In this document: positions 18,413 to 32,365 of the stretch, one piece after another
How positions within the stretch are numbered: the stretch's first letter is position 1
Layout of the letters: every line of letters begins with the position of its first letter
Notes under the pieces: generated by a model
What the model saw: the letters and a program-made list of their open reading frames with translations, nothing else
Told to the model about the DNA's origin: nothing
Databases searched by the model: none
Assembly (NCBI GenBank): GCA_031772625.1
Contig: CM062813.1
Coordinates: 767,684,720 to 767,748,719, forward strand
DNA length: 64,000 bases
Direction of reading: 5' to 3'
From: Pinus tabuliformis
Taxonomy: Eukaryota; Streptophyta; Pinopsida; Pinales; Pinaceae
Position numbers and translations under genes: made by a program

Positions 18413-21400
18413 TCATAATGAACAGTCAAAGTAGTGCTTCAGCATCCTGCCATTGACAGGACCTTCATCCAAGTCAGTTTCAGTCAGACTTTTGAGGAAG
18501 TAAGTGTTGTTACCTTGTACTGCTTGGACAGCAAATGGTCCTTTCCATAAAGAGTCAAACTTTCCATGTTTCCCTTTCTCTTCTCTTCTTGCATCCCACT
18601 TTAAAACTTTGTCCCCACATTGAAATCTTCTGCTTTGTTTCTTCTATCAAAGGCCTTTTTCAGTTTCTCTTGTAGTATCTGCACTCTGCTGAAAACTTGT
18701 TCTCTGTTTGCTGTAAACAATTATCTGATTAATCCTTCTTTGCATGTCATTTGGCTCTGCTTGGCTTTCTTGCAGAAGTTTCATAACCGGCACTCCTAGT
18801 GATGAAGGAAATCTGGCCTCTAATCCATAGACTAACTCATATGGGCTGGTCCCAATTGATCTTTTAGTTGTTAGTCTGTCTGCCCATAAAGCATTTACTA
18901 GTTTCTTATGCCAGTTCTTTTTGTTCTCTTCCAGCACTTTCTTTATGATATTTATTAAACTTTTGTTTGATGATTCAGCAAGGCCATTTCCTTGAGGATA
19001 GTAAGCTGTAGAATGGCCCAAAGTAATGTGAAATTTATGGCAGAAGTTCACCATTTTCTTGGATCTGAAGGCAGCAGCATTGTCTGTTATTATCTTGTCC
19101 GGGCAGCCAAATCTAGCCAGTATATTGTTTTCCAAAAACTGAATGATTACTGAATCATTTGCTTGTCTGCATGGGGCAGCTTCAATCCACTTGGTGAAGT
19201 AGTCTGTTGCTGTTAAAATCCATCTGTGTTGCCCTGAAGATGAGGGATGAATTTCCCCAATGAAATCCAAGCCCCATTGTTGAAAGGTCTCTCTGTTGCA
19301 ATGGGCTTCAAAGGAAGTGGCAGCAACTGTCTTTTGCCTTCAAACAGTTGGCATTTGTGGCATGAGGCTGTAAATTTCTTAACATCAGAGAACATAGTGG
19401 GCCAGTAATAACCAGCCCTCAATATCTTGTCCACAGTGGACTTCCAGTACAAATGTCCACCACAGTCTCCAGCATGGAAATCTTGCATGATATTGTTAGT
19501 TTCATTCTCTATTAGACAGTGCAGCAATATACCTTCATGGTTTTTCCAAAGTAAATTTCCATCCATCACACAAAATCTAGATGTTTTCATTTTTAGGAAC
19601 CTACACTTAGTTCTGGACAGTCCTGGGGGAGCACACAGGTTTTGTAACACATAACAGATATCAGAGTACCAAGGAGATTGTTCAAAGGCTACATTGATCT
19701 TTGGAGTCGCCAGCTCTGTTTCACTGTCCAGTGGTTGATATCTAAGGCTTGGAAATTTGCTTCTGTCATTAATTTGGCCAAACCTTGCCCTTTTATCAGC
19801 TTTGTGGGTTTTATTTCAATGTCAAATTCTAGTATATTGGCAATCCATTTTCCTCTCCTGCCCTCTAAGTTTTGGGTGAGAATGTCTTTGACAATAGGAC
19901 TTGGTACATAAGCCACAACATGGGAGTAAAGGATGTAAATCCTAAAGTCTTTAATAGCTTTGATCAAAGCATAGGCTTGTTTTTCCATTATTTGGTACTT
20001 TAGGGGGCATCTCTAAGAGCTCTGCTGAAAGGCAATAGGCTTCTCATTCCCTTGGTCATCTTTCTGTAATAAAACAGCAGCAATAGTATGTTGGGAGGCA
20101 AAGGAAAATGATAAAGTCTCTGTCAAACTGAGGATTGGTTAACACTGGGGTTTGAGTCAAGGCCAATTTTATACTTTCAAAGGCTTGTTTTGCTTCAACA
20201 GTCCATTTGACCTTTGAATCTTTCTTTAGCATATTGTTTAGTAATCTGATTAATTCTGCTAAATTAGGGATAAACCTTCTTAAAAAGTTGATTTTCCCTA
20301 AGAATCCTTGCAACTCCTTGACATTCCTGGGATGAGGCATTTGTAGGATAGCTTGTATCCTATCTGGATCAATTCTTATGCCATCTTTTGAAATAATGTG
20401 TCCTAGAAGTTTCCCTTCTCCAAGCCAAATAATGACTTCTTGGGGTTTAAGGAAATACCATATTTCCTGCATGTTATGAAAATCTGTCTCAAATGTTTCA
20501 AGTGTTCTTGGTCAGATTTTGAAAAGGGTGTAGATCATCTAAGTAAATGACCAAGAAGTCATGAATCTCTTTTGCAAAAGCAATGTCCATTGCTCTCTGA
20601 AATGTTGCCCCTGCGTTTTCAATCCAAAGGGCATTTTCACATACTTGAAAGTTCCCCATGGGGTTGTAAATGCAGTTTTGTCTTGATCATCAGGGTGTAC
20701 AAGGATTTGATTGAAACCTGAGAATCCATCAAGCAATGATATCCTTGAAGCCCCTACTACTCTTTGAAGAATGTGATCCATTTTGGGTAAAGGGTAGTTA
20801 TCTTTGAGTGATACTTGATTCAAATTCCTTAAGTCTACACAAAGTCTAATCTCACCAGTTTTCTTTCTTGTAGGGACCAAATTTGAAATCCACTCAGAGA
20901 ACCTGATTGGTGCTATGATACCAGCTTTGAACATTTTCTGTAATTCTTTTTCAATGGAAGGAAGGAGCACAGGATTGATTCTTCTCAATTTCTGTTTGAA
21001 TGGTTTTTGATTAGGCTTGAGGGGAATGGTATGCTGGATAACAGAGGTATCATAGGACTTTAGATCCTCATAACCCCAAGCAAAACATCTTGAAACTCTT
21101 TAAAGAGATCAATATATTTGGGTTTTTGATCAGGGGGCAAAGCAGCAGATAGTTTTTTTATTTTAGGCTTGTCAGTGGTACCAATGTTGCATTCTTCAAT
21201 TGCTGCATCTAATGGCTGCATCTTTGGTTTCCTGGGGACATCATTTGAGTCAAAAATGTCCTCTAGTGGGGTAAGGCCTGCTGGAAGGAAATTGTCTTTG
21301 AGTTGTATGATTTCATCTTCAGCGTTGCTCATCTCTTCACAGTCAATTTGGTGAATTTGCTGAATGTTTTCATTGTCGAAAATGGTTGGACTCAGTAATT

Positions 21401-24294
21401 GTTTTGCTGTTCTAGGTGACATTGGGTGAGCAGACTGTTGAAACTGTATTGTGAACTTGCTTCATAATTGTGATTGACATGCTGACTCAAGTATTTGTGA
21501 TTGACTTGCTCCATCAATATCAATATTTAATCCTGTGAACTCTTGTTGCAAGGTCAAAAATTGTTTATTTGCATGTCATCCTCAAATACTTGCCATTCTT
21601 TGACATTGTTTGGAATAGAGGGTCTGTATTTGACCTCGGCTGTGAAACAATATTGGGTTCTAATGGGAATTTGAAGGTGCTGGCAAACGTTGCCAAGCTG
21701 TGTGCATGGAGATTGTGGCCCCTTGAAATTTTTGTGATAACAAACTCAGAGAAGGTTTCTAATATTTCAATTACAGCAGATCTGTAGGACCTCAATCTTT
21801 TGTCATTGGTGACAAAATGTTCCTTTCACTTTTGAATTACTAGATCAGAGTCTCCCATGATGGAGAGTTTAGGAGCTTGTAGTGATTTTGCTAGCTTTAG
21901 GCCCAGCAAGAGAGCTTCATATTCTGCCATGTTGTTAGTGCACCTAAAATTCAATCTGTAAGCCCTGCCTTCTGCATAGCCTTTCTCTTTGTTATATATC
22001 CACACTCCAGCTCCTGCCCCTAACTTGTTGACTGAGCCATCAAATTCTAGGACCCACAGGATATCTTGCTGAACAGAAGATTTAAAATTCTGTTCATGAG
22101 ATGGCAATGTGAGCAGGAGTTGGGGTTTCTTCCCCATTTGTTTTCTAGGACAGCTTTATCACTTGTTTGACAATCTTTAACAACTAGAGGAGGGTTAATG
22201 TGTATTGTTGGGCTGATTGATGTTTGGCAGGTGCTACTTGTCTGATCAATGTTTTGTTCTTGTATGAGTGTTTCGGTCCTAATGTCATTGTTTGAGAGGC
22301 TTGTGCTGTCATTGAAGAGGATGAAGGAGTCTATGTCCGAATGGACAGCATATATTGGAAAATTTGAGGCTTTTCTTCACTGCTGACCATATACTTCATG
22401 AGTGTTTCCCTATAAAGTCTTTTTGGTTGCCCAAAGACAGAGATAGTTGCATATGACATGTCTAATTGCAGGGATCCTTGGAGCTTGGCTCCCCATGATC
22501 TTGATAACAGCATCCCATATTTGGGTGGGATATCAGCAACTACAACATCCATTAGAATGTCTTGTTGGGATATTGAACCAGGACACACATAAATCTTTTA
22601 TTAGGCCTAAACATTTGACTTGGCTAGAATCAAAGAAAACAGGTCTTTGTATGGTCTTGTTATATCCAAGTTCAATCTTTCCATGACTGCTTTTGGCATA
22701 AGGTTGTGAGAGGCGCCTGAGTCGAACATTGCATTATGCAGTATTTTATCATGAACATGCAGGCTGACATAAAAAGGTAAAACCCCTGTGACTCTGTTTT
22801 TCCATCTACCTCTGGGCCAAACAGTAATTCTGGAGTGTCATCTAGCACATTTACATCATCTTTGCTATTGGTGAGTGTAGAAGATTTCTTTATCTGTTGC
22901 TTATATATGTCATGCTTGGCTAGCTCTGAGAGGGGATTGCTATCTTTAACTTGCCAATCTCTGTACCTAGGTCAAAAGGTTTGTCAACTTGGATTTTAGA
23001 GTCACGGATAGCAGTCTTTTCTTTGTTCACTAAATCTTCTTGTTGGATTTCATCTTGATTTTGAAACCTGCCCCTCATACTCATGTCTTGAGGGGTAATG
23101 TTCGATTTGGGTGGGAGGACGAGGTTGCCATGGGCTGTTGTAGTGGGACAGTAGTTCAGTAACCTCCTCAACCACTACTTCTTTTGTAGGCACGTTTGTG
23201 TTGTCATTAGGTTCAGTGACCATGGTTTCTTTGGACTGTTGTTTCTCCTTTACCTTTTCAGGCTGATTTACATTTACAGTCCTACTCCTTAGTTTGTATT
23301 GTTTATGGACTTCATAGACAGCAGTATCATATCCTTGTTTAAAGTCAAAGGATTCTCCTGATTTAGTTTGGAATGTTTTGCTTTCATCCTCCTCATGGTC
23401 TTCTTGTGTTAAGAATACATGGCTTTTACCATCCAGACCCATTAAGTTAATTTCGGATCTTCATTGAGCTGATTGGCTGTGGAGGTTTCTGCATAGTTTT
23501 CTTGAAAAGGGGGTCTGATATCTTGGTCAGCACTTGTTTTTCCTATGTTTGGGTTCTGAGTTCTCCTAAAATTTGGGTTTCTAGGAGGGTTGCTTTGTGA
23601 TGTCTCCCATGATGATTTTCTTTCAACTGATTCCACTCTTTCACCCATCTCTTCATGCTGTTTAGTATTGCATCCAACTTTTGATCAAAACCTGAGGGCT
23701 CTTCTCTGAAGCCAGCCTTCTTTTCCAGCTTTGCCCTGTTTCTCTTGGCAATTAGGTTGGCCTCTACAGTGACTGCAACTCTTTGAGCTTCTGCAAGGGT
23801 TGGGGGATCTCTTTCTTTCAGCTGATAGGCCATATCAGAGTCAAAACCGTCAGGGAAGTTATACAGGGCCAAATCAGGAGGGGCCTTAAGTTCTGGGGGA
23901 TAGCATTATATACATTGTTAAACCTAGCACAATATTCCAAAACTGTTTCTTGGGACCTCTTTTAATAGTGTTATATTCACCGAGTATGTGTAAGGATCTT
24001 TCTTTTTCTCCCATCTGTTGGTAAACTCTTGTACAGGACCTCAGGGGTTGCAATGAATTTGCATTCAGGGATCTAAACCAAGTTCTGACATCCCCAGTTA
24101 AGCTTTGAACAAAAATTCTCATCCTGACACTGTCATCATCTATTTCATAGGTCTCAAAGTGGTCTTGCATCTTCTTAGCATGCTGGACAGCTGTCAAAGG
24201 GCCATGGAGTCAAAAAATGAGATTTTGGTTTGGTAATCTTGGGGTGAGCTGGAGCATTAGCTGGTATCTGCAGAGGTGCATACCTGTTAGCCAT
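18413..24294 (-). pseudogene. Gag-Pol, unit 2 (many frameshifts)
   Basis: Full-length copy of gag-protease-pol with the domains of unit 1 in the same order, including the pre-RT RNase H (AHSLA also present), YLDD-type RT, tether RNase H and integrase with its HHCC finger. The frame breaks more than a dozen times, nearly always by loss of one base in a homopolymer or short repeat (for example CCCCC to CCCC near 22133, GGGG to GGG near 23107). At the protease/pol junction (near 22472) it keeps the base missing from unit 1. 18162-18412 is the non-coding pre-LTR stretch. Confidence 0.8.
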
Positions 24295-24867
24295 GTTTAT
24301 GGGATTATGGGGTTGACAGGAAAATGGACAACAGGGATTATAGGTGTGACAGGGTTAATGGTATGGGTAACAAGCGGGGAACTGGTTGAAAGAGTATGTG
24401 CAGATGGTGAAGATGGGAGAGGAGGGCTTTGAGTGTTGATGATGAACTAGGGAACTAGGGTGGACCGGAACAGAACTTTGCAGGGTGTGGGAAGAGGAGC
24501 TGTCTGAAATTATATCTGAATCGCAGGCTTCTCCTGCTTTTGCTGTCTCCTAATGTTCTTTGAATGATATTTGGATTATCAACAATGATAGGTTGATTAG
24601 GGTCAGGGTTTGCCCTAGTGTGCCTTGGGTTTCTTTTGGGAGCCAGCTTCTAAATATTCTTTTGAATTTGTACAAGAAGTTTATATATGCAAGGACTGGA
24701 TGAAAATTTTTGAATGGCTATATATGTTTCAAAGCTAGGATGAAGATTCCCTAATCAGCTCTTCCCTAAAGCTGTTCCTGGGCACAGAAACAGTCCTAAG
24801 GCCTCTTGGCTAGTTCAGGCTTGATGGTAGCTTTGGATAAATAGTAATTGAAAAATCTTTAAGAAGT

Positions 24868-24885
24868 TCCCCAGTGGAGTCGCCA
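24868..24885 (-). promoter_or_regulatory. Primer binding site, tRNA-Arg-like (unit 2)
   Basis: Identical to the unit-1 PBS, four bases from the LTR end at 24890. 24295-24867 holds the ATG-less gag extension, with indels, and the leader. Confidence 0.8.
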
Positions 24886-26134
24886 ATTATGTTAACACCC
24901 AGGTTGTTCCCTATGACTCCCAAGGGAATACGGCCGGGGTAACCACTAACCAATCTTTGGATCACTGTTTCTAGCCAAACTGTGATCAGAGAGGGCTCTC
25001 TCTTTATGATTTGTAACTGTTTATGATAGGGTTTTAGGCTAGCTATTATGCACAGGTTTTGTTTATGTTTTGGTTGAAGAGTTCCTTTAGGTCTTATGAT
25101 GTAATTTTCAAAGAGTCAAATATCATTGGGCAATGGAGTCTATGGCTGTATAGGTGTCTAGAAACCTTGAGGTGAACTGGTGAAACTTACAGGGCCATTT
25201 GGATACTTCATAGAACAAACTTTTGATTTATAACACGAACAGGTGAAAAAACCAGTGAAAGCAATTAAGAATTTTCACTAAAGTATTCGAGTATTTCCAC
25301 CAAACTAGGTATGAGAAACAGATAGATGCCTCAGGAGCAAAACTTGAATCCCTGGGGATGTCTATCACTGTAAAAGATATAGTTTTAAAGTGCAGCAATT
25401 AAGAATTACACTTCATTCACTGTATCTGAAGAAAACATGGATAATAGCTCAGATTGAGTTCAGGGTAATCAGTGATTAAATCCTGGAACTATTCTTCTAC
25501 TTTGCTATTAAGTGTAAAACATTTAAACAATAAAAGAGAACAAAAGACTCGAAAACATGTAACACAGAGATTTAAGAAAACTTATTGTTTTATGAAACAC
25601 TCTGGAATCCTGCAACATTCACCATTCATCACAACGCATCAAATACACCAAGCTTCGAAATTTCCATTCTCCCTTTGTATTACTTCTCTGAGAATTTTAC
25701 AGCAAGTGAGACTTCCAAAAGAAAATAACAACAACCCCCTGAGCTTCTGCCAGGGGTGAATATATACTTGCGATTTTTACAAAAATATCTGAGTCTGAGT
25801 TATCTCAGACTTAATATTCTCACCAACTTTGAGATATTATTATCAGAAATTTATTACAGCATTGAATACAAAATAAAGGCGTCTTAATGTTCTGTCAGAA
25901 GATATTTTGGCCTTTGGGATCTGCTGAGTCGGTTGAGATACTTTGATTAAATGCTGGAGAACCCGACTTTATGGCTTGTACGCTGTATTTTGGGTTGTCA
26001 CCTGTGATTGTGACTGCTGCTGTGGTGAGTAAATAGCTCTGCTGAGTTGGCTCAGCATCTGCCTCTTCCTTGTAGATTTTATTCATCAAAATTCTGCCTG
26101 TGCATGACTGCTCATAAACTGGAGAAAAATTACG

Positions 26135-29100
26135 CTACAGGTTCTGGCCTGATAAAATTATCTGTGTCAAATTCCTCCATACTTCCTGTGTGGGCAATTG
26201 GTGTCTTATGATTGCCCCCATAGTCTCATCTGCTCTGTATACTTAAAGAAATTTGGTGGTGTATCAAACAGGTGATCAATTTCATTCATAATAAAAAACA
26301 GGTTATCCACCCTATCATACAAATTCTGCCCTGATGCTGGCCCTGTTTCTGCTGAGGTACTGGGCTGTTTTGCAATTTGTGCTACTGCATGGGCATCAAC
26401 CCTTTTGATGTAATTTTCTAGGTGAGCAGTCTTCCTACACTGCTTAAAATGCTGGGGAGGCCTCTGTTTTGTAATGCCACAAATCTGTCCAGGAATTTGT
26501 TGATCTCGGTCTGCATATCCTGTGTTCTCCTCTCCAGCGTTCCAACTAGGCTTCTTAGTGTCAGGACTCTTTTAACTACTGAGATTGTTTCAGTCCTGTT
26601 AGTAATTCCCATGGTAGCTAGTTGAGAGCTAGTTTTGTTATTTAAAACATTGATCATTCTGCTGCTGCAGCATCTGGCATGTGGCCAAGGCTTGCTCTTG
26701 CTCTGTGTATTCCTTGTTTGCCTTGGATGAGTACTATTTGCTCATCCATAGTCTCAATATACTGCCACTGATTGGTGATGGATCGACCAATGTTGCCCCA
26801 GAGGACTGCTTTCAATTCTGCTGTTACTTTTTCTAGTGCAAGCTCTTTTCTAGTTCAGCTATTCTCTTTTTTAGAGCTTTTATCTCTCTTTCCTTTGCTG
26901 CCTCATTCTGCTTGCTTTTGTCAAATTTTTCATTCACCTTGGCCAAAGATTTTTGACTTCATCAAGCTCTTTCATTTGAGATTCAAGAACTTGGATCTCA
27001 GCTTGCAGCTTCTGCATATCCAGACTAGGAGTCTGTCTGTTGTTGGTGTAGTTGTTGCTGTAGATGGTGCTGTAGTTCCCGTTTGCTGAGGAGGAGGAGT
27101 AGTTGTTGGAGGACTTCCTCAAGATTGATTATCACAGGAGGAGGCTGGGAGGGTTGGCCCTCTTCTCTTTGCTTCATTGCTGTTTGTAGTGCTGCCTTTG
27201 CAGCTTCTGATTGTCCTAGCTGGTCTTGAGTCCGAACCAGCTCCTTGTACAGGGATATCAGTAGGTCTGTAGCATCCTTTTCCTGCCTTTGCTGGGCAAC
27301 CTCGTCTGTTTGAGGATGGATGGTAGCTGGGAGCTTGATTTTCTTTCTTAAGGCCGCCATGTCTGCATCCCTTAGCTTCAAGAGTTCTTGGACCCTTAAC
27401 ATCTTTAGGATCATGTCCTATTTCTATAATTACCTCTTCCAAGGACTTGATCCTGTTGTCCTTGGCTTGTGATGATGCTCTCTCCAATTCCAGCTGAGAG
27501 GCTGTGTTATCAAGGCTGCTCTTCAATTTGTAGTTCTCCAATGTTTCATCTGCCAAGGAGGCATACACCATTTCACCAGTTTGTTTATGTAATTCAATCT
27601 TATCCATAGGGTGTATGTCTTTGGCCAGAACCTCCATGTTGGTTCTTAGGTAATCCGAGGTAGATTGAGGATGCAGCGTTGTGGGCATGAAGTGACTCAT
27701 GATCATCTTGCCTTCACTTACATCAAAGGCAGACATGAGTCTTTGCTGATTGGTAGGAGCCAGGTTCAGCAAATGATTGTACAGCTGTACTTTAATAGGA
27801 TCACTCTCCTCTTAATGTCAATAAATTGCTGTTTGATGCTTGACTGTCCTTCTCTGTGCTGGCTGGAGGAGCTGACCTCTCCTCCTATAGCTCTATCATG
27901 TTCATGCTGAAATGAACTGGCTGAAACTTCTCCACTGGGTGGGCCCATGCCCATTGCTTGCCTCACTGCTATGTCATCCTCTTGAAGTCATTTAGTCTTT
28001 GTCTTTTCTCTCCCCGATTGATGGATGAAGTCAGGGGAGTCTCTCTATCCCTTTTCCTGGTTAAGTCCTCCTTTTGTGGGGTTTGGAGGACCGAGGTATC
28101 AACAGTAGTTTCTGCCCTAGGAGGCACTATTGTCTGAGCCTGTTGCTCAGTGGAGCTTGGAGCATCAATCACTTTTTCTTGCTGCAAGGGCTGCTGTTCA
28201 CTAAACTGTTCCTCTTCTTGTTGCTGCCCGAGTTCCTGCTGCTCCATCTCTTCTTGCTGCTGTAGCAATGTATCCACTTGTTCTTCTGTCAATGGAGGTG
28301 GCTGTTCCACCTGCTTCCCTTTATCTTTGCTTGCTGTCTGTGGTGCTTTCTCGGCAGTTTGCTGCTGTGCTGTTGATGATGTAGCAGCTGCTCCAAGTTG
28401 CTTTTTGTAGGAGAGGGGCACCTGTCCACAAGTTTCCAAGTCAGCTTCCTTTTGCATATTTCTAGCCTCTCTCTCAAGTAACTCTTCATTAGTAATTTCC
28501 TCCTCTAGGGTACCCTCTTCCCAATTTGATGCATTGGCATACTGTTCAATCTCGGGTTGTCTCTTGTGTGCATAGCTACCCAATTTGTATCTAATCCTCC
28601 TGAGGGAGATAGCATGATTGGGGTCATAGGGTATCCATTCAAAGCTGGTTTGCAGTCTGAGGCCTTCCAGGATAGTGTTTGCCTCTTTCCATCCCTCTTC
28701 TTTTCTGTTATATAGGAAAGGACCCAGCTGGCTCCTTACCTTTAACTGTGACTTCTTGTTGTTGCTCTGAAAATGAGGTAGTCTGAGTTCCCAAACTGTC
28801 TGAAATATTCCAAGGCAAAAAGCCTCATGGGGACATACCTTGGCAACCTAAAATGGGTTCAACTCACAGCCATATATCCTGATGACTGTGTGGTTTTGGT
28901 AGAAGTACCAATTACCAATGCTGTAGGACTTATTCAAATGGAGAATTCTCCTCATGTCATCAGTTAGTCTAGGAGGAGGAGTACCATGCAATACTGTCAT
29001 GACTGGATAAATGAATAAGTCAATGAACTCAGTGTATGTGTAAGGTGATACAGAGGTATGATGAAAAACAGAAGTCCAGAACACAACTGACCTTGGATTT

Positions 29101-29889
29101 CCTGGGCATTGAGTGGCTTCAAAGGAAAAGAGAAGGTGGCTGGCTGATAGAACAAGAATAGATGGTATATATATGAAGTATACCTGAATAGTCTTTCCCT
29201 CTTCAAGTTCATAAACTGCTCATGGATTTTATCTGCAATGTAGGTTGCATAGTCATAATGTACAGCTGGGGTTACCAGGAGAGAATATAGACAGCATTGC
29301 CATTAGGCTATCATCCACATCCTCCATCCCCCTGAATCCTAGGACATAACTGATTAAATCCACTAACATCCTGCCCAATTCATTCAAGTAGTGATACCCA
29401 ATAGGAGGGGTTCTGACTGATTCAGAGCCTGGTCTTACAAACAACTGATTGATTTAATGATTTGGTCATTTGACAGCTTGGTCCCTTTGTTTATCAAATT
29501 CTGCATAATAGGGGGGTCAATTGCTTGGCAGTTTGGAAGTGCAGCATTCCATTTATACTCTCTGGGGTAATCTGGAACAGGATTGAGCCTGTGGGGCTGA
29601 TGACAGCTCTTTGGTTTGGGTCATAGCATTCCTGGCAGCTGTAGATCAGTTCTGGCATAGGATTTACTTGGGGAAGGTTGTAGATGGGCAAATTTGAGTC
29701 CCAAATTCCCAAGATGTCTGCCCCACTCAGGTGCTGGGCTTTTAACTCATTCATCATCTGGATATTGTATTTGGTTCCCATAGGGAACCAGTCCAGCATT
29801 TGGTAATCCATGTCTCCCAGGGCTTTCCATGCTAATTCCTGGTGAGGAGCATTGAGGGGCTTGATATTTAGAGCAATAGGAGTCTCCAT
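26135..29889 (-). pseudogene. LTR-encoded coiled-coil ORF, unit 2 (frameshifted)
   Basis: Same start context and N-terminus as the intact ORF at 9930-13700, then about ten single-base indels (for example near 29508, 29452, 28853, 27807 and 26953). Substitutions are few. Open fragments of 131, 204, 217 and 129 codons remain. The copy is recent; the breaks may be consensus errors instead of true decay. Confidence 0.75.
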
Positions 29890-30498
29890 AGTTCTTCAAA
29901 GTGCAACAATTGTAGGTGAATAGTTAAAAATGGAAGCAACACAGAATAGAGGTGATTCTCTGTAAAAACAGTTTGTATTTAGATACCAGAGGGAATTTAC
30001 ACAACAGCAATTGAAATACTGTTTGTTTTTAGGAGCAAGCTTCTCTAAGGTCGACTGTCCCCTTTAGCGGGTGAATTGATTTACCAACTAAATGCAGGAA
30101 TTTTTGAGCGAAATACAGTATTAAGTGCCGTGTTGCTTCAGGAATTACAGAGGAAATCACTGGTGCTTGCTTCACAGTTACAATGGTGGACGTGCAGAGG
30201 GAAATGGGCGGTGCAAATATAGTTTTTAAGGTGTCTTTAGCCTTCTGAGCAACTTAAATTTCAATAACAGTCGTATGGAGGGCAGAACAATGGTAAATAC
30301 CTGTTAATTGACGAACAGAGGTCGCGCAGGTGTGCACGGTTGCTGCTGAGGAGGTCGCCCGGTTAACTCAGCAGGTTGGCGAAATTCGAACGTAAACGGT
30401 CATGCAGAGAGAAACAATAGCGACAGGAGTGAAAAGTAGGAAAAACACGTTTTTTGGGTAAATATGGACTTTTTTACCATTTTGGCGCTTTTTAGTGA

Positions 30499-30566
30499 TG
30501 ACGTCAGCATGACGTCATTGGTGGGTCAAGGTGAGGTGACGTCAGCTGACGTCATCGGTGACGTGG
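30499..30566. promoter_or_regulatory. Cluster of TGACGTCA palindromes (LTR 24890-32109)
   Basis: TGACGTCA at 30499-30506, 30510-30517, 30537-30544 and 30547-30554, then TGACGTGG at 30559-30566; spacing as in the other copies. Confidence 0.5.
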
Positions 30567-32365
30567 CGGTAGACTATTGGTCCAAGGGGCGATGAGGTGG
30601 CAGCCATGTCAGCGGCCAGGTGGACGAATAGCAGGGCGAGTACAAGCGGACGTGACGTGGCGATGCGTTGGCGGAAAACAGGTGGCGGTTAGGACCGTAG
30701 CGGTTACGGTTAAGGCTAACCGCTACGGTTTCTCGGGCGGTTTGGTACGGCCGAAGTGTCAGGCCCGGCTCCGAGATACCTTAGCGTTTGACGCGTGGAG
30801 AGGTACTGACGTGACGCAACGTCACCTTCTCGGGCGGTAAAGGACGGCATGGGGGCCGCTCCGATATTGCTGTGGATCGTCGGATCTCAGGACTTGATCC
30901 GACGGTGGGCGGAGTGCAACATGCTCGGGTTATATGCGGGCGGAAAACTTTGGGTAGGGTTTTTGTTGTTTTTTCATTGTTTTTTCATTGTTTTTTCATG
31001 TTTATTATAAAACAAACAATGCGCTAACCTTTGGAAATGCGCCAGAGGCGGGTTTTTTGACTTTGGTAATTTTTGCAAAGGATTTAAAGGCAAAAGAGGG
31101 TTTTATAAGGGTTTTTCAATGCAAATGGTGGTTTGAGGAGCAAGTTGACTTGTAGCAAGGGGGATGGGATGGAACAGGTTCACCAAAGTGACCAGAGTGT
31201 CATTTGGTCCCTTTTGAAGAACATATGGCTATAATGCCAAGGGGAAGGAGTATTTATAAGATTTGGGGCTTTATACACCATAGTGTTAGTATTATTAGGG
31301 GAAGGGGTAAAATAGGGAGCTATATAGTAGAATTAGAGGTTAATATGAATGAAGGGAGCAAATGAAGGGGATTTTACTGAGTTTATCTGAAATTGATTTA
31401 GTTTTGAGAGTAGATCAAAATGAAAAGATCTTAGACAAGAAATGTGGATTCTGAATGAACTAGAACCACCAAAAACCATGATCTCTCTTCATAAATCTCA
31501 GCTAAAAAAAGGGAGTGTTAGTAATGGAATAGAGGGGAAGAGGGAGGTTAGTCATGCTCCTTGCTGTAATTTGATGGAATTAACCACTTTGTCCATTGAT
31601 AGATTTTGCCTTGGCAAAACACCTCTTGACATATGTGTAATGGTGAAAATACCCTTTCTGCAACCACAACTGCCTACCCAGCTATTTTCCTAGCATTTTT
31701 TGTTTCTCCATAGAGGGTGCATTTGGACTTGCAAACCCTTACTTGCCTTTTCTTTTCTTTGGCTTTTTCTTTATTCTTTTCTATCTACTTCTACCCTTAT
31801 CTCTTCCAAGGTCCCAGATTAAGCTGTTGGGAACCTTTACTTCTCTACCTAAACTACTTGTCTGCCAAGATTAAGCAGTTTGGACAGACTTCTTTCTCTA
31901 TTCTATAACTCAAAATTGAAACATGGCATGATCCAGATTGAACTGTTGAATCATCCACAAAATTGAAATAAGGTCCTCAATATTTGAAACACTTTACCAC
32001 CTCTTGTTCTCTAGGAAATATGGGATCTTTGTAATACCAAAGCAGAGCATATTTGGACTTTCTTTGGCCAATCATGAAATATGAAACCTATTAGTATAGG
32101 TATCCAACAGTGGCTCCACATGGGGATGGTTTTTCTTCTGAAAGACCAAGAACAGCAGGTCAGATTGCCTTGTTCTTTGACTGCCCATCTCAATCTTTGA
32201 AATTTGCTGCATAAATGTGTCAAAATTGTGTGCTTTTTCTTGGAGAACCTCTGATTCTATTTGCCTTTACTGGTTGGTGAATCACTTGGAAAACTGCTTT
32301 TTACAATCTAAAACAGAAAACAATATGTACATCTGCATATATACAATGAATCCTTGGATTCCACT

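Larger units (their letters stand above)
24890..32109 (-). repeat. Giant LTR, complete copy (7220 bp)
   Basis: Bounded by the PBS at 24885 and the sense TGTTGGATACC at 32109. It contains a frameshifted copy of the 1256-codon ORF. The stretch 30050-30200 is rearranged relative to the other copies, and scattered one-base losses make it ~40 bp shorter. Its left TATATA is at the equivalent of 9555. Confidence 0.72.
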